A stretch of 11,952 nucleotides of DNA from JAKFDK01 sp036676195 (GTDB lineage Bacteria; Bacillota; Sulfobacillia; Symbiobacteriales; ZC4RG38): contig JAKFDK010000074.1 of NCBI GenBank assembly GCA_036676195.1, positions 1-11,952 of the forward strand, written 5' to 3'. Made by a program: the position numbers and the translations under genes. Position 1 is the first letter of the stretch; the number at the start of each line of letters is the position of its first letter. The notes under the pieces were generated by a model. That model did not search any database and was not told the origin of the DNA. It saw only the letters and a list, made by a program, of their open reading frames with translations. This document shows positions 5,640 through 11,952 of the stretch, piece by piece.

Positions 5640-7292
5640 TTACCGCGGGGCCAGCCGGTCGGCGGCCTGATCCAGGCGAGCGGCCTCATCCAACAGGGAC
5701 TGGCGCTGCTGGTTCAGCTTCTCCAACTGCTGCACCTGCGGGTCCCTGGCCGCATCGGCGGCCTGCTTGTCCAGGGTGGCTGCATCCCGCTGCACCTGAG
5801 CGGCCTGATCACGCAGGGTTCGGGCCTGCTTCTGCTTTTCCGCCACATCCTTCGCACTGGCCCGCAGATTGGCGGCCACGTCGGTCAGAGTCTTCACCTG
5901 GGCCTGCACCTGGGCAATGGCCTGGTTCTGCTGCCCAATCACGCTGTCGGCCAGGCTAACATAAATCCTGGGCACGATCTGGTTGAGCTGGTAGATCCCA
6001 GCTTCGGTATCCGCCAACCCCATGGCCACCTTGGCCTGCTCCACACCGGCCATTTCTCGGGTGTAGTCCCACCAGGCGCCCATGTCGGTGCAGATGTTGG
6101 CCCCCCACACGTTGTGGCACGACCGGTTGTAACGGTCAGCGTGGGACCGGGCGGCGTTCAGGTGCTTATCGTGCTCACCGGCCCACCATTGCCTCTCCCG
6201 CTGCTTCTGATCAATCTTGGCCTGCCAGTCCCGCACCTGGTTCCGATACTGCTGCGAATCAGCCACGACTTTGTCCCGGCTGCGGATCATGGGGTCGAGC
6301 AGGTTCTGCCGAAGCTTGTCAGCTTCAGCCTGGACGGCGTCCGCCCCCTTGCTGCCGGCCGCCGCCACGGCATTGGCCGTATTGTTCAGCGTGTTGATGG
6401 TGCCCGGCAGGTCTACCCCATACTGGCCCAGAGCCTGGTCAATGGTGCCTACCTGGCCTTGGCCGAACTGGTTGGCCACCCCGTTACGGATCCCGTTCAG
6501 GCCCGAGGCGGTGCCCCGCAATCCCGCCGATACCGAGCCCAGGGTGCCGGAAGGATCATAGGGCTTGGCCCCGGCCTCCAGCTTGTCGGCATCCGCCCGC
6601 AGCAGCTTGGCCTGGTTGCGCTTGGCCTCGGCCTGCTGGCGGGCCGCCTCTGCCTCGGTCAACTTGGGACCCGCCTTGCTTTCCAGATCGGCGATGCCGC
6701 TGTCCAGGGCCTTGGCCTCGGTGCGCTTGGCTTCAGCCTGCTTGCGCAACTCCACCGCCTGGGCCACCGCCTGCGGCGACGGCGCCAGCCGGAAGGTCAC
6801 CTGCTTGGCGCTGCAGTTCCAGCCCTGGCACAGGCTGGCGACCACCGTGGCGTTGCCGGGAATGGTCCCGCTGCGGAAGGTGGCCTCAATGGTACGCCCC
6901 GACTGCGCCGACACCGCCAGTGTGTTGGGGCTGATGCTGCCGCCCATGGCCGATAGCACCAGGTTGCCGGCCTTGCCGTCCGCCAGGGTGATCTGCACCT
7001 TCAGGTTCTGGGCCCCGTCGGCCACAGCTTTTTGCTGGTCGGGAACCGATACGGAGCGAACCCAGCCCTGGTCCCGCTGGTTAAAGCCACGGGGCGGGCC
7101 GAAATCATCCCGACGTATCCCCCCGCGGAACAGGGAAGCAGCCGCCTCGCCGGCATCGGCCGGGATCGCGGGCGGATCCCGCCGCTCCGCCATGGCTACG
7201 GCCAGGGTGCCGGCATGATCCAGGTCGCTGGCCCATACCCATCCGCCCATCAGTACTACCAGCAAGAGTGCAGCCACCGCTATCTTTTTCAT
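5640..7292 (-). CDS. Secreted coiled-coil protein with Ig/Big-1-like domain
   Basis: The 550-residue product is of unknown function. The start was placed at the ATG 7290-7292 because it opens a signal peptide (MKKIAVAALLLVVLMGGWVWA, probable cut after residue 21). It is preceded by a purine-rich AAGGGGAAGAG. An upstream in-frame ATG at 7388 would bury this signal. Residues about 78-168 look like one bacterial Ig (Big-1-like) beta-sandwich: alternating strands, a GGSISP turn and GNATVVASL. Long Ala/Lys/Glu/Gln helices with coiled-coil character follow at about 175-242 and 312-385, and again at 455-548. They are broken by a Gly/Asn-rich linker (250-300). Two cysteine pairs, Cys155/Cys160 and Cys392/Cys401, may form disulphides outside the cell. 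No membrane anchor, SLH or sortase motif is seen, so it is probably exported or envelope-associated. The gene is divergent from the GGDEF-EAL gene; a surface or sporulation-related role is speculation. Confidence 0.85.
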   Translation of the reverse strand: MKKIAVAALLLVVLMGGWVWASDLDHAGTLAVAMAERRDPPAIPADAGEAAASLFRGGIRRDDFGPPRGFNQRDQGWVRSVSVPDQQKAVADGAQNLKVQITLADGKAGNLVLSAMGGSISPNTLAVSAQSGRTIEATFRSGTIPGNATVVASLCQGWNCSAKQVTFRLAPSPQAVAQAVELRKQAEAKRTEAKALDSGIADLESKAGPKLTEAEAARQQAEAKRNQAKLLRADADKLEAGAKPYDPSGTLGSVSAGLRGTASGLNGIRNGVANQFGQGQVGTIDQALGQYGVDLPGTINTLNNTANAVAAAGSKGADAVQAEADKLRQNLLDPMIRSRDKVVADSQQYRNQVRDWQAKIDQKQRERQWWAGEHDKHLNAARSHADRYNRSCHNVWGANICTDMGAWWDYTREMAGVEQAKVAMGLADTEAGIYQLNQIVPRIYVSLADSVIGQQNQAIAQVQAQVKTLTDVAANLRASAKDVAEKQKQARTLRDQAAQVQRDAATLDKQAADAARDPQVQQLEKLNQQRQSLLDEAARLDQAADRLAPR

Positions 7293-7402
7293 CGCACGTC
7301 TCTTCCCCTTACACCCTTTGATGTTCTTCACCTGCAGATCCGACGCCAGCCGTTGCAGCGCTGTCATAACGAAGATATCAGTGGCCAAATCAAAAGTTCG
7401 CT

Positions 7403-7420
7403 GGGAAAAACAATTTTCCC
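7403..7420. promoter_or_regulatory. GGGAAAA/TTTTCCC inverted repeat
   Basis: A perfect 7-base inverted repeat (GGGAAAA at 7403-7409, TTTTCCC at 7414-7420) with a four-base spacer lies in the divergent intergenic region, about 110 bases upstream of the coiled-coil gene. Its size and symmetry would suit a dimeric repressor site, but no cognate regulator is present in the window. Confidence 0.35.
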
Positions 7421-7552
7421 CTGCTGTCCCCAGACTGCATCCTGGCGCGGCCGCCTGACACCCAGTTCGGCCAGCGCCGTCGGATTGCCAAGCTCAGAAA
7501 GCTAGTTGTCGGAATACGTCGAACGATTTCTTCCAAAACCCCAGGAGATCAT

Positions 7553-7581
7553 CGGTATGCATACCGTAATAGAACATTACG
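7553..7581. promoter_or_regulatory. Overlapping palindromes upstream of GGDEF-EAL gene
   Basis: CGGTATGCATACCG (7553-7566) is a perfect 14-base palindrome. It overlaps by two bases a second inverted repeat, CGTAAT-AGAAC-ATTACG (7565-7581). Together they form an AT-rich island in GC-rich DNA 70-100 bases before the ATG of the cyclic-di-GMP gene. The arrangement suggests an operator or promoter-overlapping site. No clear -35/-10 pair was found, and no known regulator is assigned. Confidence 0.45.
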
Positions 7582-7651
7582 CCTGTCACCACAGATGCTG
7601 GAGGACGGTCGCCTGCGCAGTACTGACCTCTGCCGGGGGAGATGAACTGTC

Positions 7652-10030
7652 ATGTGCCAGAGACATCGGTGGTCGCTGGCCAGCCGCCTGGCCGTCTTGC
7701 TGGTGCTCATCGCCGTGCTGCCGTTTCTGTTGCTGGGGTGGACAGTCCTCCGACAGGTGGACACCACCCTGGACCGTTATGCCGCCGAAAAACTGGCCGA
7801 CAGGGCACATGCCTTGCAGGCCGCGTACAGCCTGTCCATGGTGGAAATCAGGCTGGGGATGCAGCAGGTGGCCACAGAGCCGCACGTTGTAGAAATGCTC
7901 CGGGCCAGGGATCTGGCGGGTCTGCGGCGCCTGCTGGCGGGTTGGCGCACCCGGCTGACCGCGGTGGACTTCTGGGCGTTCGTGGATACCGGCGGTCAGG
8001 TGATCCGGCGCCTGGACACGGATCTTATGGGTGACCCGCTGGACCCGGGCGGCCTGGTAACCCGGGCGTTTCAACAGGGAGATGCCGTTTTGGCGAACCT
8101 GGTCGTACCGGCGGCGGAACTGTCCACCTATGGCACCAGTCTGGTCAACCGGGCGGCTGCAGACGGGATCGGCCTCGGCCTTTTGCAGGTGGCCGTCATA
8201 CCGGTGCTGGACGGTCACCGACCCGTCGGGGCCGTGGTGGCTGCCGTGCTGCTGAATCAGCATCCCGAGATGCCCGGCCGCCTGCAGCCGGGCGGCGATA
8301 CCCTCGCTGCCCTTTATCTGGGCGATCACCACCTGATTGGCACCCAGACCGCGACCGAGGCCACGGGGCGCCTCCCGGCCCCCGCCCGCACGGTACTCAC
8401 CGACGCCCGACCGGTGCAGACAGTGGACCAGGTCAACGGCAGGGAATACCGGGGACGGTACGAACCGGTCCTGGATTCGGCGGGCCGGCCAGTGGGCGTG
8501 CTGTGGGTGGGCATTCCGGATCAATTCAGTGCCGGATCCGGCGGGCTGGCCCGTACAATGCTCATCGCCGGCGCATGTCTGCTGGTGCTGGCCCTGGGAG
8601 TCGGGATCTGGCAGGGACGCCGGATCAGCCGCCTGGTGGTGATCATGACCCAGGCCATGCAACGGGCCAGCCAGGGTGACCTGTACGCCGCGGATCTACA
8701 GCTACCGACTCGGGACGAGATCGGTGCCATGGCAGCGGCGTTCAACCAGATGATGCGCTGTCTGTGCGACCTGGCTACCCGAGACCCCCTCACCGCCCTG
8801 CCCAACCGGCGGGTCCTGGCGGAAAACCTGGCCCGCACCATCAGTAAGGCACAACGGGGGCGTCCGGGCGCGCTCCTGCTCCTGGACCTGGACGACTTCA
8901 AGCTGGTGAACGATACCCTTGGCCATGCCGCCGGCGATGAACTGCTGGCCATCCTTGCCGTCCACCTGAGCCGGGTCCTGCGTTCCAGCGACTTCATTGC
9001 CCGGCTGGGCGGCGACGAGTTTGCCATTCTGCTTGACGATACCGCGCTGGCGGAGGCCCAGACCCTGGCTGAGCGGCTGCGCCATGAAGTGAATGAAATC
9101 CGCTTCCATTACGACGGCCAGACCATTGCCCCGAGCGTGAGCATCGGCGTTGCCCCCATCGAGGGTCACCTGGACCCGCAGGCCACTATGGCCCTGGCGG
9201 ATGCAGCCCTTTATGCCGGTAAAGAACTGGGCCGGAACCGGGTGACGGTCTATCAGTCCACCGATACCCGGTTCTCCCGCCTGACCGAAGCCACCGGCTG
9301 GGCCACCCGACTCAAGGACGCCCTCCGTGAAGACCGGTTTGTCCTCCACTTCCAGCCCATCGTCGGGCTGGACACCGGACAGGCAGAGTATTGCGAGGCG
9401 CTGGTACGCCTGCGGGGTGAAAAAGGGCAGTTGACCCTGCCCGGAGCCTTCATTCCGGCCGCCGAACGATTTGGCCTGATGCCCGCCCTGGACCGCCAGG
9501 TGATTGAGCAGGTGCTGCAAATCCTCCCCCGGAACCCAAGCCTGCGGGTCTTTGTCAATCTTTCCGGAACGAGCCTGAGCAACGACTCTCTGCTGAACTT
9601 CGTTGCCGACCGCCTGGGCAGCCTGGCACTGCCCGCCGGACAGTTGAACTTTGAATTCGCTGAAACGGCCGCCGTCCGGGACCTTGCCCAGACCCTGCGC
9701 TGGCTGAACCGGTTGCGGACATTCGGCTGCCGGTTTGCCCTGGACAATTTCGGGCTGGCCTTCTCTTCCCTGGCTACCCTGCGGATGCTACCGGTCGACA
9801 TTGTCAAAATCGATGGTTCCTTCATTCGCAACCTGGATACCGATGCCACCAGCCGTTCAGTGGTGCAGGCCATCCATGCGGTCACCCGCGCCCTCGGTCA
9901 GGAGACCGTTGCCACATGGGTGGAAAGGGAGTCCGTTGCCGCCACCCTGCGTGAACTTGGGATAAAGTACGGGCAGGGCCATCACTGGGGATTGCCCGGC
10001 ACCGACCTCGCCGGGCGAATTGCCGTCTGA
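7652..10030 (+). CDS. Membrane sensor-HAMP-GGDEF-EAL protein
   Basis: The 792-residue protein is predicted to sit in the membrane and control cyclic di-GMP. Order: transmembrane helix (12-33); extracytoplasmic sensor region, possibly Cache-like (34-300); second helix (302-323); HAMP linker (about 322-375, with DEIGAMAAAFNQMM); GGDEF domain (376-545); EAL domain (about 560-792). The cyclase site GGDEF (453-457) is intact and the product-inhibition site RSSD (444-447) is at the standard five-residue distance, so synthesis with feedback is expected. The EAL domain keeps Glu582 (EALVR), NLSG and Lys719. However, the usual DDFGTGYSS reads DNFGLAFSS (Asn699) and the AEGVE/AEFVE motif reads ATWVE (Thr755 for Glu). 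Phosphodiesterase activity is therefore doubtful, and the domain may only bind the nucleotide. The start has GGGGGAG ten bases upstream. The gene is a single unit ending at a hairpin. Confidence 0.93.
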   Translation: MCQRHRWSLASRLAVLLVLIAVLPFLLLGWTVLRQVDTTLDRYAAEKLADRAHALQAAYSLSMVEIRLGMQQVATEPHVVEMLRARDLAGLRRLLAGWRTRLTAVDFWAFVDTGGQVIRRLDTDLMGDPLDPGGLVTRAFQQGDAVLANLVVPAAELSTYGTSLVNRAAADGIGLGLLQVAVIPVLDGHRPVGAVVAAVLLNQHPEMPGRLQPGGDTLAALYLGDHHLIGTQTATEATGRLPAPARTVLTDARPVQTVDQVNGREYRGRYEPVLDSAGRPVGVLWVGIPDQFSAGSGGLARTMLIAGACLLVLALGVGIWQGRRISRLVVIMTQAMQRASQGDLYAADLQLPTRDEIGAMAAAFNQMMRCLCDLATRDPLTALPNRRVLAENLARTISKAQRGRPGALLLLDLDDFKLVNDTLGHAAGDELLAILAVHLSRVLRSSDFIARLGGDEFAILLDDTALAEAQTLAERLRHEVNEIRFHYDGQTIAPSVSIGVAPIEGHLDPQATMALADAALYAGKELGRNRVTVYQSTDTRFSRLTEATGWATRLKDALREDRFVLHFQPIVGLDTGQAEYCEALVRLRGEKGQLTLPGAFIPAAERFGLMPALDRQVIEQVLQILPRNPSLRVFVNLSGTSLSNDSLLNFVADRLGSLALPAGQLNFEFAETAAVRDLAQTLRWLNRLRTFGCRFALDNFGLAFSSLATLRMLPVDIVKIDGSFIRNLDTDATSRSVVQAIHAVTRALGQETVATWVERESVAATLRELGIKYGQGHHWGLPGTDLAGRIAV

Positions 10031-10081
10031 TCCGCCTAAATAAAGGCAACACCCCCGCCACCTGCCGTGACCGCCATTCAA

Positions 10082-10110
10082 AAAGGCCGTGGGGTTTACC
10101 CACGGCCTTT
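10082..10110. terminator. Bidirectional terminator between convergent genes
   Basis: AAAGGCCGTGGG (10082-10093) pairs perfectly over 12 bases with CCCACGGCCTTT (10099-10110) around a GTTTA loop. In the reverse direction the stem runs into T5, a good intrinsic terminator for the crotonase gene. In the forward direction it is followed by TTT then C-rich sequence, so it is weaker for the GGDEF-EAL gene. The rest of the gap (10031-10245) holds nothing else recognisable. Confidence 0.8.
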
Positions 10111-10245
10111 CCCCCCCTCTGCCTCACCGGCTGCCCGGCGCCCAGCGGCAACACTTACGGGTGAGCCGGCTGGTCAGAGCCGTGGGCAATGCGGTTGTTC
10201 TGGGCTGGTTTGCATGGTGATTCGGCCCTGACCCCCAGTTCCCGC

Positions 10246-11007
10246 CTACTGCCCCCTGAGCTTGGTCAGGATACTCTTCATTTCGTCAGAGGCAAAGGAA
10301 ATGCTCTGGGCCAGCGCCTCATAGTCCATGGCGCGGTCCAGCCCGTCTGCCATCCGCTGGCGCAGGGCCTGCTTCATGCCCCGGACGGCACTGGGGCTCT
10401 TGGCGGCAATCTGCCGGGCAACCTCATAGGCATGCGAGAGCAACTCGGCGGCCGGAACGGTCCGGTTCACCAGCCCCAATTGTGCGGCCTCCGCCGCCTC
10501 AAACAGGCGGCCGGTAAACACCAGTTCGGCCGTGATGGCGTGGCCCACATGGTAAGGCATCAGGTGGGTGGTGCCCATGCCCGGGTGCAGGCCAATGTTG
10601 ATGTAAGTGGCACCGAACTTGGCGCCCTCGGCGGCATACCGGATGTCGCAGGCCAGAGCCAGGCACAGACCGGCCCCGATGGCCGGGCCATTTATGGCGG
10701 CAATGGTCGGTACCGGCAGTTCGGCCATGCACAGGAAGGCCCGGTAGAACTGCCCCATATAAACCCGGTTCGCCTCCTGCGACCACGCAGTCTGATCATG
10801 CAGGGCATCCAAGTCGCCCCCGGCACAAAAAGCCCTGCCCGCGCCGGTCAGGACCGCCACCCGCAAATCGGGGTCATCCGCCAGTTCCTGCACGGCCCGG
10901 GGGAACTCCCTGGCCATCTCGGGGGTCATGGCGTTGCGGCGGTCGGGCAGATTCAGGGTCAGGGTGGCGATACCGTTTTCCTTTTGAATGGTCAGGGTGT
11001 TGTACAT
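10246..11007 (-). CDS. Enoyl-CoA hydratase/isomerase family protein
   Basis: This 253-residue protein is a full-length crotonase-fold enzyme acting on acyl-CoA thioesters. Both oxyanion-hole segments are visible: AFCAGGDLDAL (59-69) and NGPAIGAGLCLALACDIR (106-123). The segment corresponding to the classical hydratase catalytic region reads AAEGAKFGATYINIGLHPGMG (125-145 region). Glu127 aligns with the first catalytic Glu, but the FGxPE motif with the second Glu reads FGATY, with Tyr135. Family members with this pattern include isomerases and other crotonases, so simple beta-oxidation hydratase activity should not be assumed. The ATG at 11005-11007 has GGAGG about seven bases upstream on the reverse strand. 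It stands alone: no acyl-CoA dehydrogenase, thiolase or CoA ligase is nearby, so the substrate cannot be deduced. A shared terminator follows. Confidence 0.92.
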   Translation of the reverse strand: MYNTLTIQKENGIATLTLNLPDRRNAMTPEMAREFPRAVQELADDPDLRVAVLTGAGRAFCAGGDLDALHDQTAWSQEANRVYMGQFYRAFLCMAELPVPTIAAINGPAIGAGLCLALACDIRYAAEGAKFGATYINIGLHPGMGTTHLMPYHVGHAITAELVFTGRLFEAAEAAQLGLVNRTVPAAELLSHAYEVARQIAAKSPSAVRGMKQALRQRMADGLDRAMDYEALAQSISFASDEMKSILTKLRGQ

Positions 11008-11111
11008 ATACAGCCTCCGTCAGCAGTTAGTGTATCCTTTTAGCTTCCGCTGACGCTGGCCTGATTCCTTCCGTACCGTCTGGCCGGCCTTGCTCTCTCG
11101 CCCACCGATGA

Positions 11112-11261
11112 TCGGACGCCCCTGCTTTCAGGTCTGCGTGGACCGCATCGGCCGATGTCAAAATGACGGATTTCGGCCTGGCACCACCCAACATCGCTCA
11201 CATCCTGACCGTTGAGGACCTGGTCCATATCGGGGTGCGTATTCACGCCGAACCTGTATGA
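11112..11261 (+). pseudogene. Fragment resembling YceI-family C-terminus
   Basis: A forward frame of 49 codons between two TGA stops encodes a protein-like segment centred on DVKMTDFGLAPPNIAHILTV and finishing VHIGVRIHAEPV. The TDFG-x-x-PP pattern followed by alternating beta-strand residues resembles the C-terminal strands of YceI-like lipocalin-fold proteins. No start codon with a ribosome binding site is present, and no upstream YceI sequence is found between it and the crotonase gene. It is best read as a leftover 3' end. The family assignment is tentative and from memory of the pattern. Confidence 0.4.
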
Positions 11262-11292
11262 CCAGGCAGCCGGTATGTTCCGGGGGATAGTC

Positions 11293-11580
11293 TTACTGAC
11301 CGTTTCGACGCTGCAGGATGTCCTGTAAGACGGTCAGGCGCTGAACCTCTTGCACCGCCCTGCGGGCTTCCTCTTGCCTACCCTGGTTCCAGGCCACCAC
11401 CGCGGCACGGGCAGTCTCGTGGATCAGACGGTGGGCTCTTCCACTGCCTGGAATGCCCCATCAGCCCCACTGTGGGCCCGTTCAGCCAACCGGCGCACTT
11501 CCTGGGCCACTACCGCAAAATTACGGCCGTGTTCCCCGGCCCGGGCCGCTTCAACAGTCGGGCCGGCCACTGTTTGGTGT
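11293..11580 (-). pseudogene. Frameshifted remnant of a chemotaxis receptor (MCP)
   Basis: Reading the reverse strand from about 11575, one frame gives VEAARAGEHGRNFAVVAQEV followed by RRLAERAHSG. This is the highly conserved signalling-tip motif of methyl-accepting chemotaxis proteins, which contacts CheA and CheW. That frame ends at a TGA (11424-11426). In another frame a coherent helical tail continues from 11430 (RLIHETARAAVVAWNQGRQE and onward to LQDILQRRNGQ, stop 11293-11295), as expected of the same protein after an indel. Upstream of about 11580 an in-frame TAA and no ligand-binding, membrane or HAMP sequence are found, so at least the 5' three-quarters is gone. No other chemotaxis gene is in the window. 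Confidence 0.75.
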
Positions 11581-11589
11581 CCGTAGTCG

Positions 11590-11796
11590 CGCCCTTTCTC
11601 CCGCGCTCCTGTTTACGCCACCATCGCATTATGGTTTTCACTCCATGCGGGAAATACCCGGTCCTTCGCATGACCACAACACTGTTCATTGCTGTATTGC
11701 ACGCCAGCACTTCCAGGCAAGTGGAAAGGGAAAAGGAAACCGGCCGCATGGCACGTCGGCTCCCGGTGGATGAACGGATCCTTCGAACACAATGAT
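11590..11796. other. Gap between MCP remnant and rRNA terminator
   Basis: No recognisable protein or RNA is seen. Short frames exist on both strands, but none has a ribosome binding site, conserved motif or credible composition. It is probably decayed sequence, like its neighbours. Confidence 0.4.
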
Positions 11797-11827
11797 AAAC
11801 GGCGGCGAACCCATGTCGCCGCCGTTT
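11797..11827 (-). terminator. Terminator of the rRNA operon
   Basis: AAACGGCGGCGA (11797-11808) pairs perfectly over 12 bases with TCGCCGCCGTTT (11816-11827), leaving a seven-base loop. It begins nine bases after the 3' end of the reverse-strand 5S rRNA gene. On that strand the stem ends in TTT and continues ATCATTGTGTT, a moderately U-rich tail. Confidence 0.85.
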
Positions 11828-11836
11828 GGAAATTAA

Positions 11837-11952
11837 CTCGGGCATCGACCTGCTCTCCCGAGGGCTTGCGCCCTCAGTACCATCGGCCCTGCAGCGCTTC
11901 GCTTCCGTGTTCGGAATGGGAACGGGCGGGTCCGCTGCGGTATAGACACCCG
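11837..11952 (-). rRNA. rrf: 5S ribosomal RNA
   Basis: On the reverse strand the sequence carries the universal 5S core CCCGTTCCCATTCCGAACAC, followed by GGAAGCGAAGC and GCCGATGGTACT. The terminal helix closes: CGGGTGTC at the right edge pairs with GATGCCCG (plus strand 11839-11846), using two G-U pairs. At about 116 bases the gene is complete or lacks at most a base or two at its 5' end, which lies on the window boundary. Downstream of it is a terminator. The 23S and 16S genes should lie beyond the right edge, making this the tail of an rRNA operon. Confidence 0.97.

Noticed and set aside
6114..6956. Forward ORF of 280 codons within the coiled-coil gene
   Set aside because: It is complementary to the well-supported signal-peptide/coiled-coil gene and has a Gly/Leu/Pro/Arg-rich shadow composition.
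7293..7388. Upstream ATG extension of the coiled-coil protein by 32 residues
   Set aside because: It would place charged sequence before a clear signal peptide. The internal ATG at 7290-7292 has a purine-rich site upstream.
7440..7652. Cyclic di-GMP riboswitch in the leader of the GGDEF-EAL gene
   Set aside because: I looked for the conserved GEMM-type core and found none; only short palindromes are present.
7557..7892. Second ORF overlapping the 5' part of the GGDEF-EAL gene, with AGGAG before an ATG at 7557
   Set aside because: After 7652 it is an out-of-frame shadow of a clearly coding region, and its own product has no protein-like pattern. The ATG lies inside the palindrome.

Overview
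This is a GC-rich bacterial chromosome segment. Strong AGGAGG-type ribosome binding sites, GTG/TTG starts, a groES-groEL pair and a reverse-strand 5S rRNA gene fit a high-GC member of the Bacillota (Symbiobacterium- or Moorella-like). This placement is an inference from sequence style, and no marker in the window settles the taxon. The window mixes a few intact housekeeping or signalling genes with an unusual amount of decayed DNA.

Left part (1-1540): a reverse-strand RelE/ParE-type toxin and its antitoxin overlap by 8 bases and end in a long hairpin. They are followed by a small reverse ORF of unknown function whose 5' end runs into a tract of degenerate short repeats (about 1162-1300). Positions 1538-3063 hold a clear but heavily broken gene for a CocE/NonD-type alpha/beta hydrolase. 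It has internal deletions, at least three frameshifts and a nonsense mutation, yet keeps a near-perfect ribosome binding site.

Middle (3064-5640): two copies of one inverted-repeat element form two large hairpins. After them come a terminator-like hairpin oriented to the reverse strand, a short ORF with a perfect nine-base Shine-Dalgarno sequence, and a strong forward terminator. The intact groES-groEL operon follows, with no visible CIRCE operator. groEL converges on a reverse-strand gene for a secreted, mostly coiled-coil protein with an Ig/Big-1-like domain, and a shared hairpin separates the two.

Right part (7293-11952): the coiled-coil gene is divergent from a large membrane-bound c-di-GMP enzyme (sensor-HAMP-GGDEF-EAL). 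Its cyclase half looks intact, including the inhibitory RxxD site, but its EAL half has lost key catalytic residues. A bidirectional hairpin separates it from a convergent crotonase-family (enoyl-CoA hydratase/isomerase) gene. The stretch between that gene and the rRNA operon is a small gene graveyard: a fragment resembling the YceI C-terminus on the forward strand and a frameshifted chemotaxis-receptor (MCP) tail on the reverse strand. The window ends in the 5S rRNA gene and its terminator, and the rest of the rRNA operon should lie beyond the right edge.

No CRISPR array, prophage, insertion sequence or obvious new multi-gene system is visible. The least-explained parts are the paired hairpin repeats and mini-ORF upstream of groES, the repeat tract at 1162-1300, the palindrome pair before the GGDEF-EAL gene, and the secreted coiled-coil protein.
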